This document shows positions 22,752-35,100 of a stretch of 64,000 nt of DNA, in pieces (the stretch's first letter is position 1; each line of letters opens with the position of its first letter). Location: positions 2,369,505-2,433,504 of the forward strand of contig VYZB01000030.1 in the NCBI GenBank assembly GCA_013397455.1, in the 5' to 3' direction. A model generated the notes under the pieces. The model ran no database searches, was not told where the DNA came from, and saw nothing but the letters and a program-made list of their open reading frames with translations. The DNA comes from Crotophaga sulcirostris. Taxonomy: Eukaryota > Chordata > Aves > Cuculiformes > Crotophagidae. The position numbers and the translations under genes were made by a program.

Positions 22752-22988
22752 CCGGAGATGGACAATCTCTGCGCTTGAGTTGTGTGTAGACCTTGTATAA
22801 TTTTGGTGCAGTTGCTGTGGAGAGGATGTGCCGAGTGGCTGACAGCAGGGCTGTACCAGAGAACATCATTGTGCTAGTTATCAGCTATAATGAAGTGGAA
22901 AGGTGATCTTCTGCAGTCAGTTTCTTTGCTTCAGAACCGGAGATGAACTTTCCCCACAGCTGTATGCTATAACGGGTATCTCTGCGCT
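22752..22988. repeat. Paired duplicated motifs CCGGAGATG and ATCTCTGCGCT
   Basis: CCGGAGATG occurs at 22752-22760 and 22937-22945. ATCTCTGCGCT occurs at 22765-22775 and 22978-22988, in the same order. The spacing differs (4 versus 32 bases). The motifs contain CpGs in a CpG-poor region. This could be remnants of a local duplication or repeated binding sites. Confidence 0.45.
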
Positions 22989-23689
22989 AACCCTCCTACC
23001 AGCCCTGTCTGCACACCAACATTTTGAGCCACCTGGAGGTTCTTATAGGCTAGGAGCCATACCCTGAAGCAAGACAGCCATGTCCAGGGGAGCTGTGGTG
23101 GTTACTGAAGGAATTTATTTAGTCCATCAGAGATGGTTCCCACCACTGCTGAACTGCAGATACTGCTCAAGTGCTGTTCTGTGACTGCTGCGCTACACTG
23201 CAGTATTTCAAGAGGGAAAATTGAGAATGACTTTTCTATTTGAAGCCATACGAGAGGACTCAGCCAGACAGCATGTAATTACCCTAGCTGGAGCTGGGCC
23301 AAGGGAGAGGATCTGTGGCTCCCCATCTGCAGGTTTATTTTCAGTGCTTCAAACGGGAGATTACACAGAACGCGTCAAAAGTAATGAAAAAAACTTAGTT
23401 TCTGTCTGGACATCTCTCCATCATGCCCAGATCAGACACAAATAACTCACTAGTATGGTGTACCCTGGATTGCCCTTCAAAGGCTCAGCTCACAAACCTA
23501 AATGAAAGAGCAGCTGGAGGCAAGGAGCCTTTCCCATTCATTCAGGTGAGTTGCAAAGTGGGTAATGAAAATGCTATTGTTTTTCAACACCAGCAAAATA
23601 GGATATTCAGGCAAATAAATTCTGCCTGTGACTCTTCCTCTTACAACAGAAACCATGGCCCTAATCCAGTAAAGCACTTTACTGTGTGC

Positions 23690-24260
23690 TCAACTTGAAA
23701 TTTGTGAGCGGCCCTGCTGATTGCAAGGGATCAGCTCTTGTGCTTAAAGTTAAATATGAGGAGTGGGAGCTGGCGGGTGGGTGGATGAGTGTTGCGGTTG
23801 CCCAGGGGCCCTGCCTTATTATCTATGATTATACGGGCTTAGCGTTAGGCTGGATCTGGGCCCGTTTGAACAAAGGAGCAGGATTAGCAGGCGTGCAAAT
23901 AGGGAACAAAGCCAGAGGGTTCCAACAGTGTCGAACACAACTTTGTTACTCTGACAGAATGTATAAAAGTGAATGAAAAGGCTGTATGATTGCTGTTGCC
24001 ATCCTGTTAATTAGGCTGAACTCATGCTTCATTAGTGCTACAATATGCTTCCATCTTAACAAAGCCCTATTGGGTGTATGGAGCCACTTTACTATTAGTA
24101 AAATGAAGCCTTATCAGAAAGCCCTGTAATTCATTTCGTAAGACAAGTCATGACATATGTTGTGTTGAAATTGCACTGAAGAGGCAGATTACTTGCTTAA
24201 CACTTGCTTTTCCTAATGAACAGGAAAAGATGTTTTCAAAACTAAGTTATTGATTGTATT
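23690..24260. promoter_or_regulatory. Candidate distal enhancer (SOX, POU, LIM-homeodomain and GATA motifs)
   Basis: Within about 80 bases there are GAACAAAG at 23868-23875, TGCAAAT at 23894-23900, GAACAAAG again at 23904-23911, and the reverse SOX core CTTTGTT at 23941-23947. The POU-like and SOX sites at 23894-23911 are separated by three bases, a composite-like arrangement. TTAATTAG at 24007-24014 and CTTATCAG at 24110-24117 follow. There is no repeat and no open frame with a recognisable domain. The function is inference from motif clustering; the target would most simply be MINAR1, about 10 kb away. Confidence 0.3.
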
Positions 24261-27200
24261 GGGAGCTCTTCTGACCTCATGCCTAATTACATTACATAGT
24301 CCTTTAGCAGTATTTCAAGTAGTTCCTAAATAGCACAAATTGAACTGAGCAGCTCTTGCTCTTGCACGTTCTCTCAGTGACGTTGTGGAAATACTGTGAA
24401 GAATTAAAATCCCTGTTTCTTGCTGTCATTGTGGAGAAGAGAGATTTGCGTATAACCAGTACAATATCCCTGCAGCAGGAATGCAGCAAAACCACTAGCA
24501 CAACCCACATTCCCACATTGCAGCAATATAAAGCAGTACTGATTAAGCAGTATAGTGAAAATGTGACAAAGAAGCAAGAAACGGGGTATACTGGCTCATT
24601 CACTGCCCCCAAGAAAACACTGCACTCCCCCCAACAGTTGCCATACTGTGGGCAGATGATGTTATTTGTAGTAGTGTTAGGATGGATGCTGATGTGGCAG
24701 TGATATTCCTACTATGCTGGGAAGGGAGTTAGATGAAATCGCAGCACAGGTCCACACTGGCTTTAACTGGAGAGCTGACTCGCATCCGTCCTGCCCTACC
24801 AGACATCTCCACTTTCTTAGCAATGTTGGTGGGTTTCTGTGGCTGCCTTTGAACCTGGATTTCTGCAGATTAGAATACCCTAAGACTAACACCAAAAAAT
24901 AAAAATCCCAAAGAGTTTTTGCTGACCTCGTTATCCATCTAGCATAGCATACGGCAGCTCTCCACAGTGTGGTTGGCACTGCGGGAGTAATCAGTCATGA
25001 GTGGAAGGAGAAGGAGCAAATGGGTGAGAAAGCAGATGTAAGGAGGAGTGACTTTAACAGATCTACTACTGAGGGTACAAAAACTCGTGTTCACAAAGGT
25101 ATGAATTTGAGGCAGAATAATTTCTCAACCTGTGTAACTAATTGCTAGTGACTCTTAGGGATGTGGGTGCAGGTTGTGTTTTGTGCTCCAGTGATTGTCT
25201 CACACAGTGACTCTCTCTGCTAAAGGCTGAAGCCAAATGGCAAATGTTGGCTTCATTTCAGTACAACAGGATGAATAACACGGTGCTTCACCATCTTCCA
25301 CAGGAGGCCCTTGTTTGATGGATCCCTTCTGGGAGCCCCAGGGGCAGCATTGCTGTTTGCAGCAGCCAAAAGCAACCATGTTCAACAGAGCAGCTCATGC
25401 ATGGTGGAGCTGGACTCAGCCTCATCCTAGCTCTCAGCTCTTCCTACCTGAATGATCTGGATTTGCTATTACTGGTGGTAAGCTCAGGGAAGAGATGTGT
25501 AGCAACACCTTTTTATTTTTGTATTTCCTCTTTGTGTCATTATTTAACCTTACTTTAAACATCACTGTTTACTCATGTTTTCCTACTGTAGACCTAAAAA
25601 TATCTTCCTCCATTTGCAATGCTATACCTTGCAGACCTGAAATGACCCTATATGAGGGGGTCATAACAGCATAGTCCAATGGAGAAGAAAAATGACAATG
25701 AGGTAATGTAGCAAAACCAACTGTCTGAAAGAGCATTTCCAAACTGCTCACAGATTCTTTTTGCTCTTGAAACTCAGGCTACTTGTACTGTCATCAAACT
25801 CAGGCAGTTGTTGGTGTAACCTTGTGAAATCTGTGGATTTTAGCCCAGGGTGGCTGCAGTCACAAGCAAGTGCCATGGATGATGGGCACATTCTCAAGTT
25901 CACGTGCCAGCTGCTGCACAATTGCTCATTCACACCAAATCAGATTTGCCCCAGAGATCTGAAATGAGCACTGGGATATGAAATTTATAACAATGACTAC
26001 TGAGAACTAGAGGTGGTTTCTCAGAAGTGTTATTTACCGTGTAAATAGTCTCTTGTTCTTACAGGCATGGTAAATGTTGCACTACAGTACGTTTGGGAAG
26101 ATTTTTTTCCAAGACGGAATAATGCCTTGATGCCATAGGCCACAGTCCTTGGGTTTTGTCAGATTAATTTGGATCTGATTCAGATACCTTATTCCACTTT
26201 GCCATGCAACTGTAGAGATGCTTGAGCTGAAACAAAGTGATAGGGCAGGACGGAGCAGAACAGCACAGGAATGGATGTTGTGGTGGCACAGCCAGCTGAC
26301 ATCAATTTAAAATGATCATAGAGCTGTCATACGAGATAGGCGATTGCTAATGTTCTCCGCTGCTTATGGTCAAGGTCATATCTACAATTGTCTGGTTGCT
26401 TAACTAAGTGGTTTCCGAAACTCATTTTTGTATAGCTTACATATATAACCAAAAGTGAATAAAGAAAGTTAGGGTGTCAAATAGCAAGTAATTGTAACTT
26501 CCAACTCACAATTGTGGGATTTAGTATGTAGAATCTGTAAGAACATCTAATTTTCCATGCTCATGGCTGGGTTTGTAAATGTGAATATGAAATAAATGAG
26601 CCATTATCAATCAGTTCCTACAGAATAACTTCAACAACAGTACAAGATGCAATCCACTTGCAAATATCTAGTCCAGTAATCCTGTGTTTTGTTTTTAAAT
26701 AGCCTTCCTGGGGTGAAATAAGCATTTTCAAAAAGTGGGTGGTCAAAATTTAATATATTGAGGAGCAGAGGCTCCCCTCCCATTTCCCTGTGCTTGTGAA
26801 CTGAATTTTCAGGAATGGTGGGTGTCACGCGGTACCTGATATATTTTGCTTCACCTGTCATATGCCTTAACTCACCACAGTGTTTTGCATCTGGGTCAGC
26901 CGTATTTTTATCAAGCATTAACATGCATATGGGCTTGCCAGTACTTAATAAAAATGCTACTGAAAACCACATTCTTCCACCTCTTTATTGAAGCAGATTA
27001 TATTGTGTTTGAACTGTGTTTGAACTGAAGGTACACTCATGTGAAAACTGTTATATTCATAACCCACACCCAAGCAATAACAAAGAGCTCGGTTAATGAA
27101 AATCACTCAAAGGAAATCACTGCCCACCCCTTCCAAGATCAATTAGAAAGATTATTCCAGCATCCCTAATGCTACACCGCTGCTGTTGTACTCTAAAACT

Positions 27201-29173
27201 ACTCTTCTCTTTAGAGGGCTAAGGTAGGGGCTCTGATTCCTACAGCAAAGGAAAACACTTGGAAAATATAAATATAGAAGGTCTCCTTGTAAGTGTCACA
27301 CTCAAATGAGCACAAGAACGGAAGGTTTGGAGCCAAAAGCTGCTGCCCAAAGCTGAATGGAAGGGGTTGAACCACATTTTCAGACAAAGACTGACAAAAA
27401 TTTCCCAGTGGGTTTCTGTCTTTGGAGGACACCTCAGTGTGTCTTCCTAACACTCAGTAGATCAAGGTTCAGTTGGAAGATTACTGTACCTCCAAATAGA
27501 GAAGAAAATGTCCTTTCGGGCAGTACACCAGCAAATTCAGATGCTGTAACACCACAACAGATGGAGAAGCTGCCAGAGAAGAAATACTTTGTGTAGAGTG
27601 GGGAATCCAATCTTTTGCTGCGTGGCTGTAAGCAGTCTGGGCAAACCCTTGGCTGCTGGGTGATGATGATGCTCCAATGGCTTCGTACAGCAAATTATAC
27701 CAGTTGAGAGTTTGGCTTGTTGTGGATATTCCTATTCCAGTTTCTGAATTTCTTCATCCTCCTCCACTTTTCCCTCTCCTCTTGTGTCTCTCTTCACAGG
27801 AACAGGTTACTCTCTGGGATTTACTTTTCCCGCTGCATTGGACGGTGGGGTTGAATTTGAAAAGTGCGGAGTTGAACGCTGGAGTATCTTAATGACTGAC
27901 AAAGGTCTGAAAATCTGAGACTTTAGTATTTATTGATTATGAGAAAGTCAGAACCACTGTGAATATCTGTCTGATACTATTTGTTCTGCCAAAAAATAGC
28001 TGATTTTTTAACTATGTGAAGAATTAGTATTAACAAATTATTCTTCGTTGCAAAAATACACCAATCCTTTAAACAGCATTAAAGATATAATTCATTGACT
28101 GATGCAAATGAAAAATGTTCATAATCATTTTTGTAAATATTTCATTTAATGTAAATACAGATTCATTTAAAACTGCAAATATATGCAAAGGCAGGTAAGG
28201 TTTGTTTCAAACAACACAAAGAGCTGCTGCATTTTTCAAGTGAATCTTCCTTCTGCCCACATCGGGAGGCTAAAAGGGAGGAGAAGGAAGATGGCAAACT
28301 TTTTTTTCCAATGGTCATGACTAAATCACTGAATAACTACTTTTTGCTCTTCACGGCAGTGTTTTAATATGCAGTGAAATTCACATGCTTCACTATGAAG
28401 GGAAAAGTGCCCCAACATAAATAACCAAGAGAAAATAGAAATACTAATCTTAACTACCCCTGTGTTTAAATAAGAGGATTTGTGAATCACGGCAGGAGTA
28501 ACTGTGGCATTGGTCCCCTTTGAGCTAAGCCCTCACTCTTTGCTCTATAACTATACAATTCATTGTCATAGTGCATTACAATGCATCAGTTTGGCCACGC
28601 TAATTCCTTTGAAATATGTTTCAACCCACTGTACTTCCAAAATCACAAAATGGTTGATTTAGCTTTACGTGCTTACGTGTTGTTGGAAAGATAGGATTTC
28701 CTATTTGACTTTGTAGCGTTCACTAATCACATACTTCAGATTTCTTGTCTGAGCCACTAATAAAAGCTTATGAACATCTGACTCCTGTGATTGCAATCAG
28801 GAAATGTCTTTTTCAAACACGGATGGTGCTTGCTTTTGTCAGGCCAGAAGATGGAAAAACTTCCACTAATTCCCTCCATTGATAGTTTTTATCTTTGCTT
28901 TGCTTTGCTGCTTACGGCTGCCTTCGTCAAAGGGTGCTGCGCAGATCATTTCTGCTTGCAGAGCGCTAACGAGCGCTCAGCACTGTGGGTGGCTGCTGGA
29001 AATGGCTTTTCACAGCTTCATTGCTGTCCACAGCAGGTGAGTCCAACTCACCTGGCATAAGATCATAAATGCAAGGGATGTGGTAGTTACAGGCAGTGGC
29101 CAGTGGAACTGTCCCATGCCAACAACTGCCGCATGGCCATGCGCGGCTGCAGGGGCACTGATTTGGGGGAGTT
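24261..29173. other. Intergenic, no gene recognised
   Basis: Unique sequence; AT-rich around 27900-28800. A stretch near 28740-29000 has a 12-bp palindrome TGATTGCAATCA (28788-28799), a CpG-bearing direct repeat GAGCGCT (28961 and 28971) and a CTTTG-repeat run, and may be a conserved element. No exon or transposable element was recognised. Confidence 0.55.
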
Positions 29174-29212
29174 TGTGGCCCTTTCCACCATGCTGTGGCC
29201 CTTTCCACCATC
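29174..29212. repeat. Two-copy 20-bp tandem duplication
   Basis: The unit TGTGGCCCTTTCCACCATGC is followed directly by a second copy that differs only at its last two bases. The near-identity points to a recent slippage or duplication event. Confidence 0.85.
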
Positions 29213-32094
29213 TATTTGTCCACACTCTTTTTATTTCTCCACTCCAGTATTCCATTTCTATTTTTTTTTGTTGTTCATAACAATTCAATCCCTGCCCCAA
29301 GGAGGGACACCTCCTTGTGTGACAGGGATCATCTGTTGTCCCTTGGCACAACTTCCTCAGGATCCTCTTCTCCCACGTAGGAAGCACCCAAGATTAGTGC
29401 CCCTCGCTATTTGTGGTTAAGATCTTGACTAATTCTATAGGACTCCTTTTCAATAAAACACAAGTTTTTCACCAAAGACAAGTTCTCATTGAACTTCTAA
29501 GATCCAAAGACTCCAAAGAACTTTGCTCAAAGCCCATGAGTTTGGTTTTCAGCCAATGCCATCAAGAACCAGAAGAGAAAAGGTGGAGAAGGGGATACAC
29601 CAGTATTCTGCAATTTGTGTGTATATTGAACTGCATTTTCCTTACTTTAGAACAATTCTATCAGTTACACAGGGGTAGTGCTGATTTCTCTTGCTGCTTT
29701 TCTAATGAGTCTCTTCTGGATTATCTCCGTGTTCCCAGAGGGTTTGTATCTGCATCTCCCAGGAGAGGAGCTGCTGCCCCTGCGCTCTTCAGGTGATAAA
29801 GGACTGTTTGGACGGTTAAAAAAAAAGCCTTTATTTCTCATGTTGCAACTGCTTATAGCTAATTTGCTGCTCTCTGTCATCACCTAGGCACTTTAAGAGC
29901 TATTACTTTCCAAAACAGGTGTGTCTGCTGTTGTTTTTTTGCTAAATGTGTTCAATTTTGCTCTTCTAAGATGTGTCTCATTACCTGAAGTCCTACACAA
30001 AGTCAGAAAGAAGCTGGTGTCCTGCCTGTGTTCCTCCCTCGCAGCTAAATTAAATAGCCTGTGTCTTAGATTGCAAAACTACTTTTTTTTTTTTTCCTTT
30101 GTGCACGCCATACTATTGAGAGAAATTAGTGGAGCAATGATAATTCTCCAGGTATATTGTGCTGTTCCTTTTTCCCCTAACCTAATGTCTCTGGTGCTGT
30201 CTCCACATGCTTCTTATATAGAACCTGAGGTCTTTGCTGTTCTTTGGTAACTACAAGATGCAGCCAGGTTTAGTGTCCCTTCAAAGAATGGCACAATAAT
30301 TGTCTGTATTTGTGAAGATTTTAGAGTTAACTCAAATGGTTGGGGTAAAGAGTGGGTTGTAGAAAGAACATGTGGATTTCTAAAATGCATCAAAGCATTT
30401 CAAGGGTTTCTCAGTGCACTCTGATGATCACTGTCAAAATGTAGGAGATGTTGAAAATCGCTACAAAACAGAATAAGTGAGGAACAAAATAATCAAGGAT
30501 TGCTTTAAAGTGTCCTATGTAGACAGTGAATTCCTGATAAGCAATGTTTTCAGAAGTAGCAGAGCAACCTGAATCACGTAAACACTCCCAAAAGTGTTTC
30601 TCTCATGTATCATTTATGCATCTGTCTCGTGGCTGGAGTACAGAGGTAGACAGGACAGCAAGGTCTCTGGGGTTGTTTGCAGAAAAATGAAGTTGAATAG
30701 TTTTCACACTAGTATGTGCTTTGTTCAAAATACAGCTGCACAGCATGCAAAACTGTGATTTCAGTGCCTCTGAAGATGCACAAATATCCATCAAAAAATC
30801 AAATAAAATAACACTCTTGAATGACCACATTCTTGCAAGAACGTATCTTTTTTATGGCTGCATGCATGGTAAGGTTCTCTGGGTTCCCAGCATGACCCAG
30901 CCCCAGCTGCCACGTGTTTTGTATCTGTTTGGCTTTTCTCTGTCACATTTTGTTGAAGTTCACCTTTAGCATCAATTTTGATGAGACCTGACAGCTTACA
31001 CAGAAACAACACAGCTCCATACCCTAATTTTCTTAACTGACCTCAAATAAGCAATTAGCTCTCTTTAAAAGTGATAATACTTTAACCTTGTTAATTTTGA
31101 GAGCGTGGAAAAAATATTATTTAGAATTTACTCAATGCATTTAGTAATGCCTTGGGTCAGTTCTGGATTTTCAGTATGTCTTTACGCAGTCCCTTTCCCC
31201 TCCAACTGACTCTCATTTCAGCTCTTTGCTAGTTTTCTGTGGCTTTGCAGACCTATACCATGGCACCAAGATACAAAAATGAAAAAAAAAATGGCCAAAC
31301 TGGTATATATGAACAGCTCAGCCTGTTTCATAGCGTTCCTGTGGTCTGTTATGGCTGATTATAAAAACCTTAGCCTTAGTGGTCATTGGTGATGGTGCAG
31401 TCATTACTGTGAACAATGGGATTTCTGCAATGCCCATCTCAACAAATGGCTTTCTGTTGTTTCTGCAGATCATAACACTGATGAGAGCCTGAATCTTTCT
31501 GTTGCTCTCCCCCACAGCTCAAAGGAGAGGTAGCTTGCATTCCCAGTCAAATTCTCTGTTTGTACCAAGTCAGTCAACTACAGTAATAATGAAAGAACTG
31601 TCACTTCTCACATGATAAATAGTGATGCTTCATCCTAGAAAGGATGCCCAAGTGAAAACTTTCTGGTAAGGTGACCCAGGCTCGCTACCTATCAAAGTCA
31701 AGCTCGCTGACAGGCTCCTCATGGATTTCAGAAATAATCTAAGCAGAGTAAAAGTTCAGCCTGTACCTGAGATCGTCAAAACTGATGTTAACAGCAAAGC
31801 TGACAACTTGCTTGTCTTAGAAAATCACTTGTGAGGGTTTTGCATTTTGTTGAAAATCCCCGCAGTGGTTTAAGAAAAATAAATATAGATGTACTGAAGA
31901 GAACAGGTTTGCTTAGGCAGCATCCTAAGCCACATGCAGCACTCAGCATAAGATGATTTTTTTCCTGAGGTTTATGGACTTCTGTACATGTGACGATGGT
32001 TGCAATGAAAGGAGAGCACATGGAAAGGGAACAGTAATAATCCCAGTGCCCAGGAATCATCAGTACATGGTTAATTCTCAACAACTACACACAG
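29213..32094. other. Intergenic, no gene recognised
   Basis: Unique sequence with a T-run near 30083-30096. Overlapping frames at 29413-30250 include hydrophobic predicted peptides, but have no recognisable family, no intron signals and A/T-driven composition. I read them as chance. Confidence 0.55.
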
Positions 32095-32135
32095 TGTAGT
32101 TACACTTTATACTCTGTAGTTATACTTCTATACTC
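32095..32135. repeat. Two-copy imperfect tandem repeat (20/21 bp)
   Basis: TGTAGTTACACTTTATACTC is followed by TGTAGTTATACTTCTATACTC. It differs by a base change and a small insertion and looks like an older slippage event than the one at 29174. Confidence 0.7.
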
Positions 32136-35100
32136 TGACTGGGTCAAAAAAAGTAGCCCAGAATGACAAGGCAGTGGTGCTCATGATAACCACTGAGCTG
32201 GTAGACTTCCATGGGTATGAGGCAAAGTTCACATAAACTCAACTGGACACAGAGTTCAAAAAAACTCAGCAGTGCATCCTGCAAAACTAGATGAGTAATA
32301 GGAGCTACTGAAAATAACCTAAAGTGTTCAGGGATGTTAAGGGCATTTAAAAATAAATAAAAAAACCCTTGTGGATTTATAAGAATAGATCAAAACTTCT
32401 CTCTACTGTGTCAGAAATATTAGGAAACCTGAAACTGCAGAAAACTCCCTTGGGTTTGCTCTCTTTTATAAATTCTGATCTTTGACTCAGCTGCCCAGAA
32501 GCAGTTTGGATTTTACATTGCAGAGCTCCATCCAATTATGAGGTAAACCAGTTTCAGCTGAGTTTCTAGGTTCAATCAAATCACCACATATATGAACTTG
32601 GAAGCTTATCATGAAACACTCATCGGGAATTCACATTGCAGCCCAAAACTCAATAAAAAAATTCTCAGAGGAGGTGTTGAAGTGGCATCTGGTACGGCTG
32701 CCCAGGGGAAATTCTTAGATATCTCATGATACTTTTGACACGATGCAGCTATTGCATCTCCTGTCCCTATGCCTGTGTCTGGCTTTCAGCAGTTCACTTC
32801 ACTGCAGTAGTTGCTTCCTGCTCCAAACTGCTCTGTGCACTAAGCTTACACTAAGCTTGATCCATTCTCTCCCAAGCAGTGCAATAATTTGCTCTCCTGA
32901 GAAAAGCCTATATATGTAGCCTTGTACTGAACACTTGTTTTTCTGCACTGATGTGTGCAAGTAACACAACAGGACATTTAGTCCCCAAAAGCCTCCTACC
33001 AATTTCTATAGCATCCTTTCGCTGTTTTGGGCAAACCTGCCTTGTTCTCCCCATCTTTGTTTTCTGCCTGACCTACTTATGGTTGTGGGTTTCCTGAAGA
33101 CTCACAGTAAAGGGAAAATGTGAAAATATGGTAAATTGCCACAACTTGGAATTGAGTTTTTAAGGACCATGTCTCATTGGCTGTAGTTTGTCAGTAAGCA
33201 GTGGCTATTTAAATTATACTGTTTGTTATTTAGCTGTTCCTCCAGAAATCTTTAGTCATCTGTTTTTTTTAAATAAAATGAAAAATATCTCTGGGTCAAA
33301 TATTGCTTTTGCATTTGGACTCTGCGATGGTGATAAAGCATTTCAGTAGCTGCATTCCTTACTTGCAGCTAATGCTACGCCCCTAGAAGTTCTCTTAGTG
33401 GAAAGAGCATTTTCTGTAGAGGAGCCATATGTGCTGAAAAGATAAGATTTGCAATTGCTTATTTAAAAAAATAATACATAGGTCAAATGAATAGCTGGTC
33501 TGACTCCTGTTCTCAGTGAGCTTCCTTGTGGCCAGGCTCAGCTCAGAGCATCTAAGAAAGCATGACACCAGTTACAGTATTGGTGGCTGAACTGTTTTTA
33601 AACAATTGGAAGGAAATAGCTTAGATGAGAGACAAGGAGCATAGGAAAAGCCTTGGAAGCTTATTTACTACAGTAAGATTTTTCTGAGTTAAACTTTTTT
33701 TGGACTTCTCTGCCTGAAGGAACAGACGTTGCAACTGATACAAGTTTCTCTGAAGGTTTTAGATGAGCCACTGAGTTTGATTTTGGAAAAGTTCATTAAA
33801 AGTTGTCATTGTTCTCTTCTCATCCTTATTTTTAATTCCTAGGGCCAGGCAGTTTAGAAGGTGAGCGATGGTTCCCATGCACAACAGGACTCTGGTACCT
33901 CATCTGAAGAGGATGGAGTTGTTGTGTCCCACCTTGGGAGTGAGAAGCGGGGCTGGAGAGGCCACAGACATCAGCCTGGTGCATTGCACTGGGGTCTGCA
34001 GCATCTTCCCACCTAAGCACAGGAGATGCTGCAGAGCTGTGACCTTGGGAAGGTCAAGGGGAGATCTGCTCGCCGTCCAGGTCTGATATAACTGTGTCTG
34101 CCGTTTGGATTGCCCTTTCTTTAAACTACTGTTCTGTGTGTTGTTGGTCAGATGAGTTAATAGACTTAGAGAGATTGTCTGCAGGGTAACTTTTTGACCT
34201 CTGCATCACCTGAACATCTTGATAAGCTGAGCTCCAGAGCCAGACTGGCTAGAGATGGCTCTGGACATACCAGTTAGGACAACAACTCATAACGCAAAAC
34301 CCTGTGAATATTTGAGACAATGTGTGGTGATATGAGTTTGTCTGGGGTTTTCAATCCACTTCATGAATTTGAATTACCCACGAAAAAGAAGAGGAAACCA
34401 GAGGTCCAGCAGTTGTAGAAGGGGTCTGGAAATCATGACATCAAGGTTGCTGCAGGACAGATTTATGTGTTTTCATCATACGTCCCATATCTCTTGTGCT
34501 GTTCCTTGGCCAGCTCATTTGCTGAGATCCTTCTGATTTTAGATTGTGCGTTCTCCTCCCAGTCACTCCCCTGCTGACAGTGACATTTTTTGAGAGAGTA
34601 CCTCAGAACACAAATCTATCAGAAATTTCAGTCAGGGTGGCTTCTTTGGAAAATAGTAAAAAAGTTTTGTACATCTGCCTCCTTGCAAATGCACATTTTT
34701 ATGTGTATAAAAAGGCAGTGCTTCTCTGGAGGCGTGTTCCTGCAGGTATCTTGCTCCTGTGTCTGAGCTCCATACTCCAAAACAGGCAAAATGAAATCTT
34801 AGCACCTTTCAAGTCAATGAGAATATTTCAGTTAATTCTGTATTTCTACTTTATCTCCACTGACCTCTCTCCAAGCCAGCATGATGGTAATGTGTTTATG
34901 GCACCTTCTCGAAGATCTGTTTCTCTGTTCTTTGCCATCTCAGGACATTAAATGCAGTAACACTGTTGTTCATTTTCACAGACAGCTGTATATTGATTTA
35001 TTTATTATTTTTTATAAGCTCAGGAAATCAGTGGTACAAGTTAACTGAATTATGCAGTGGTCAAGGAATGTTAAATACCCCAGGTGAATACACTTTCTTG

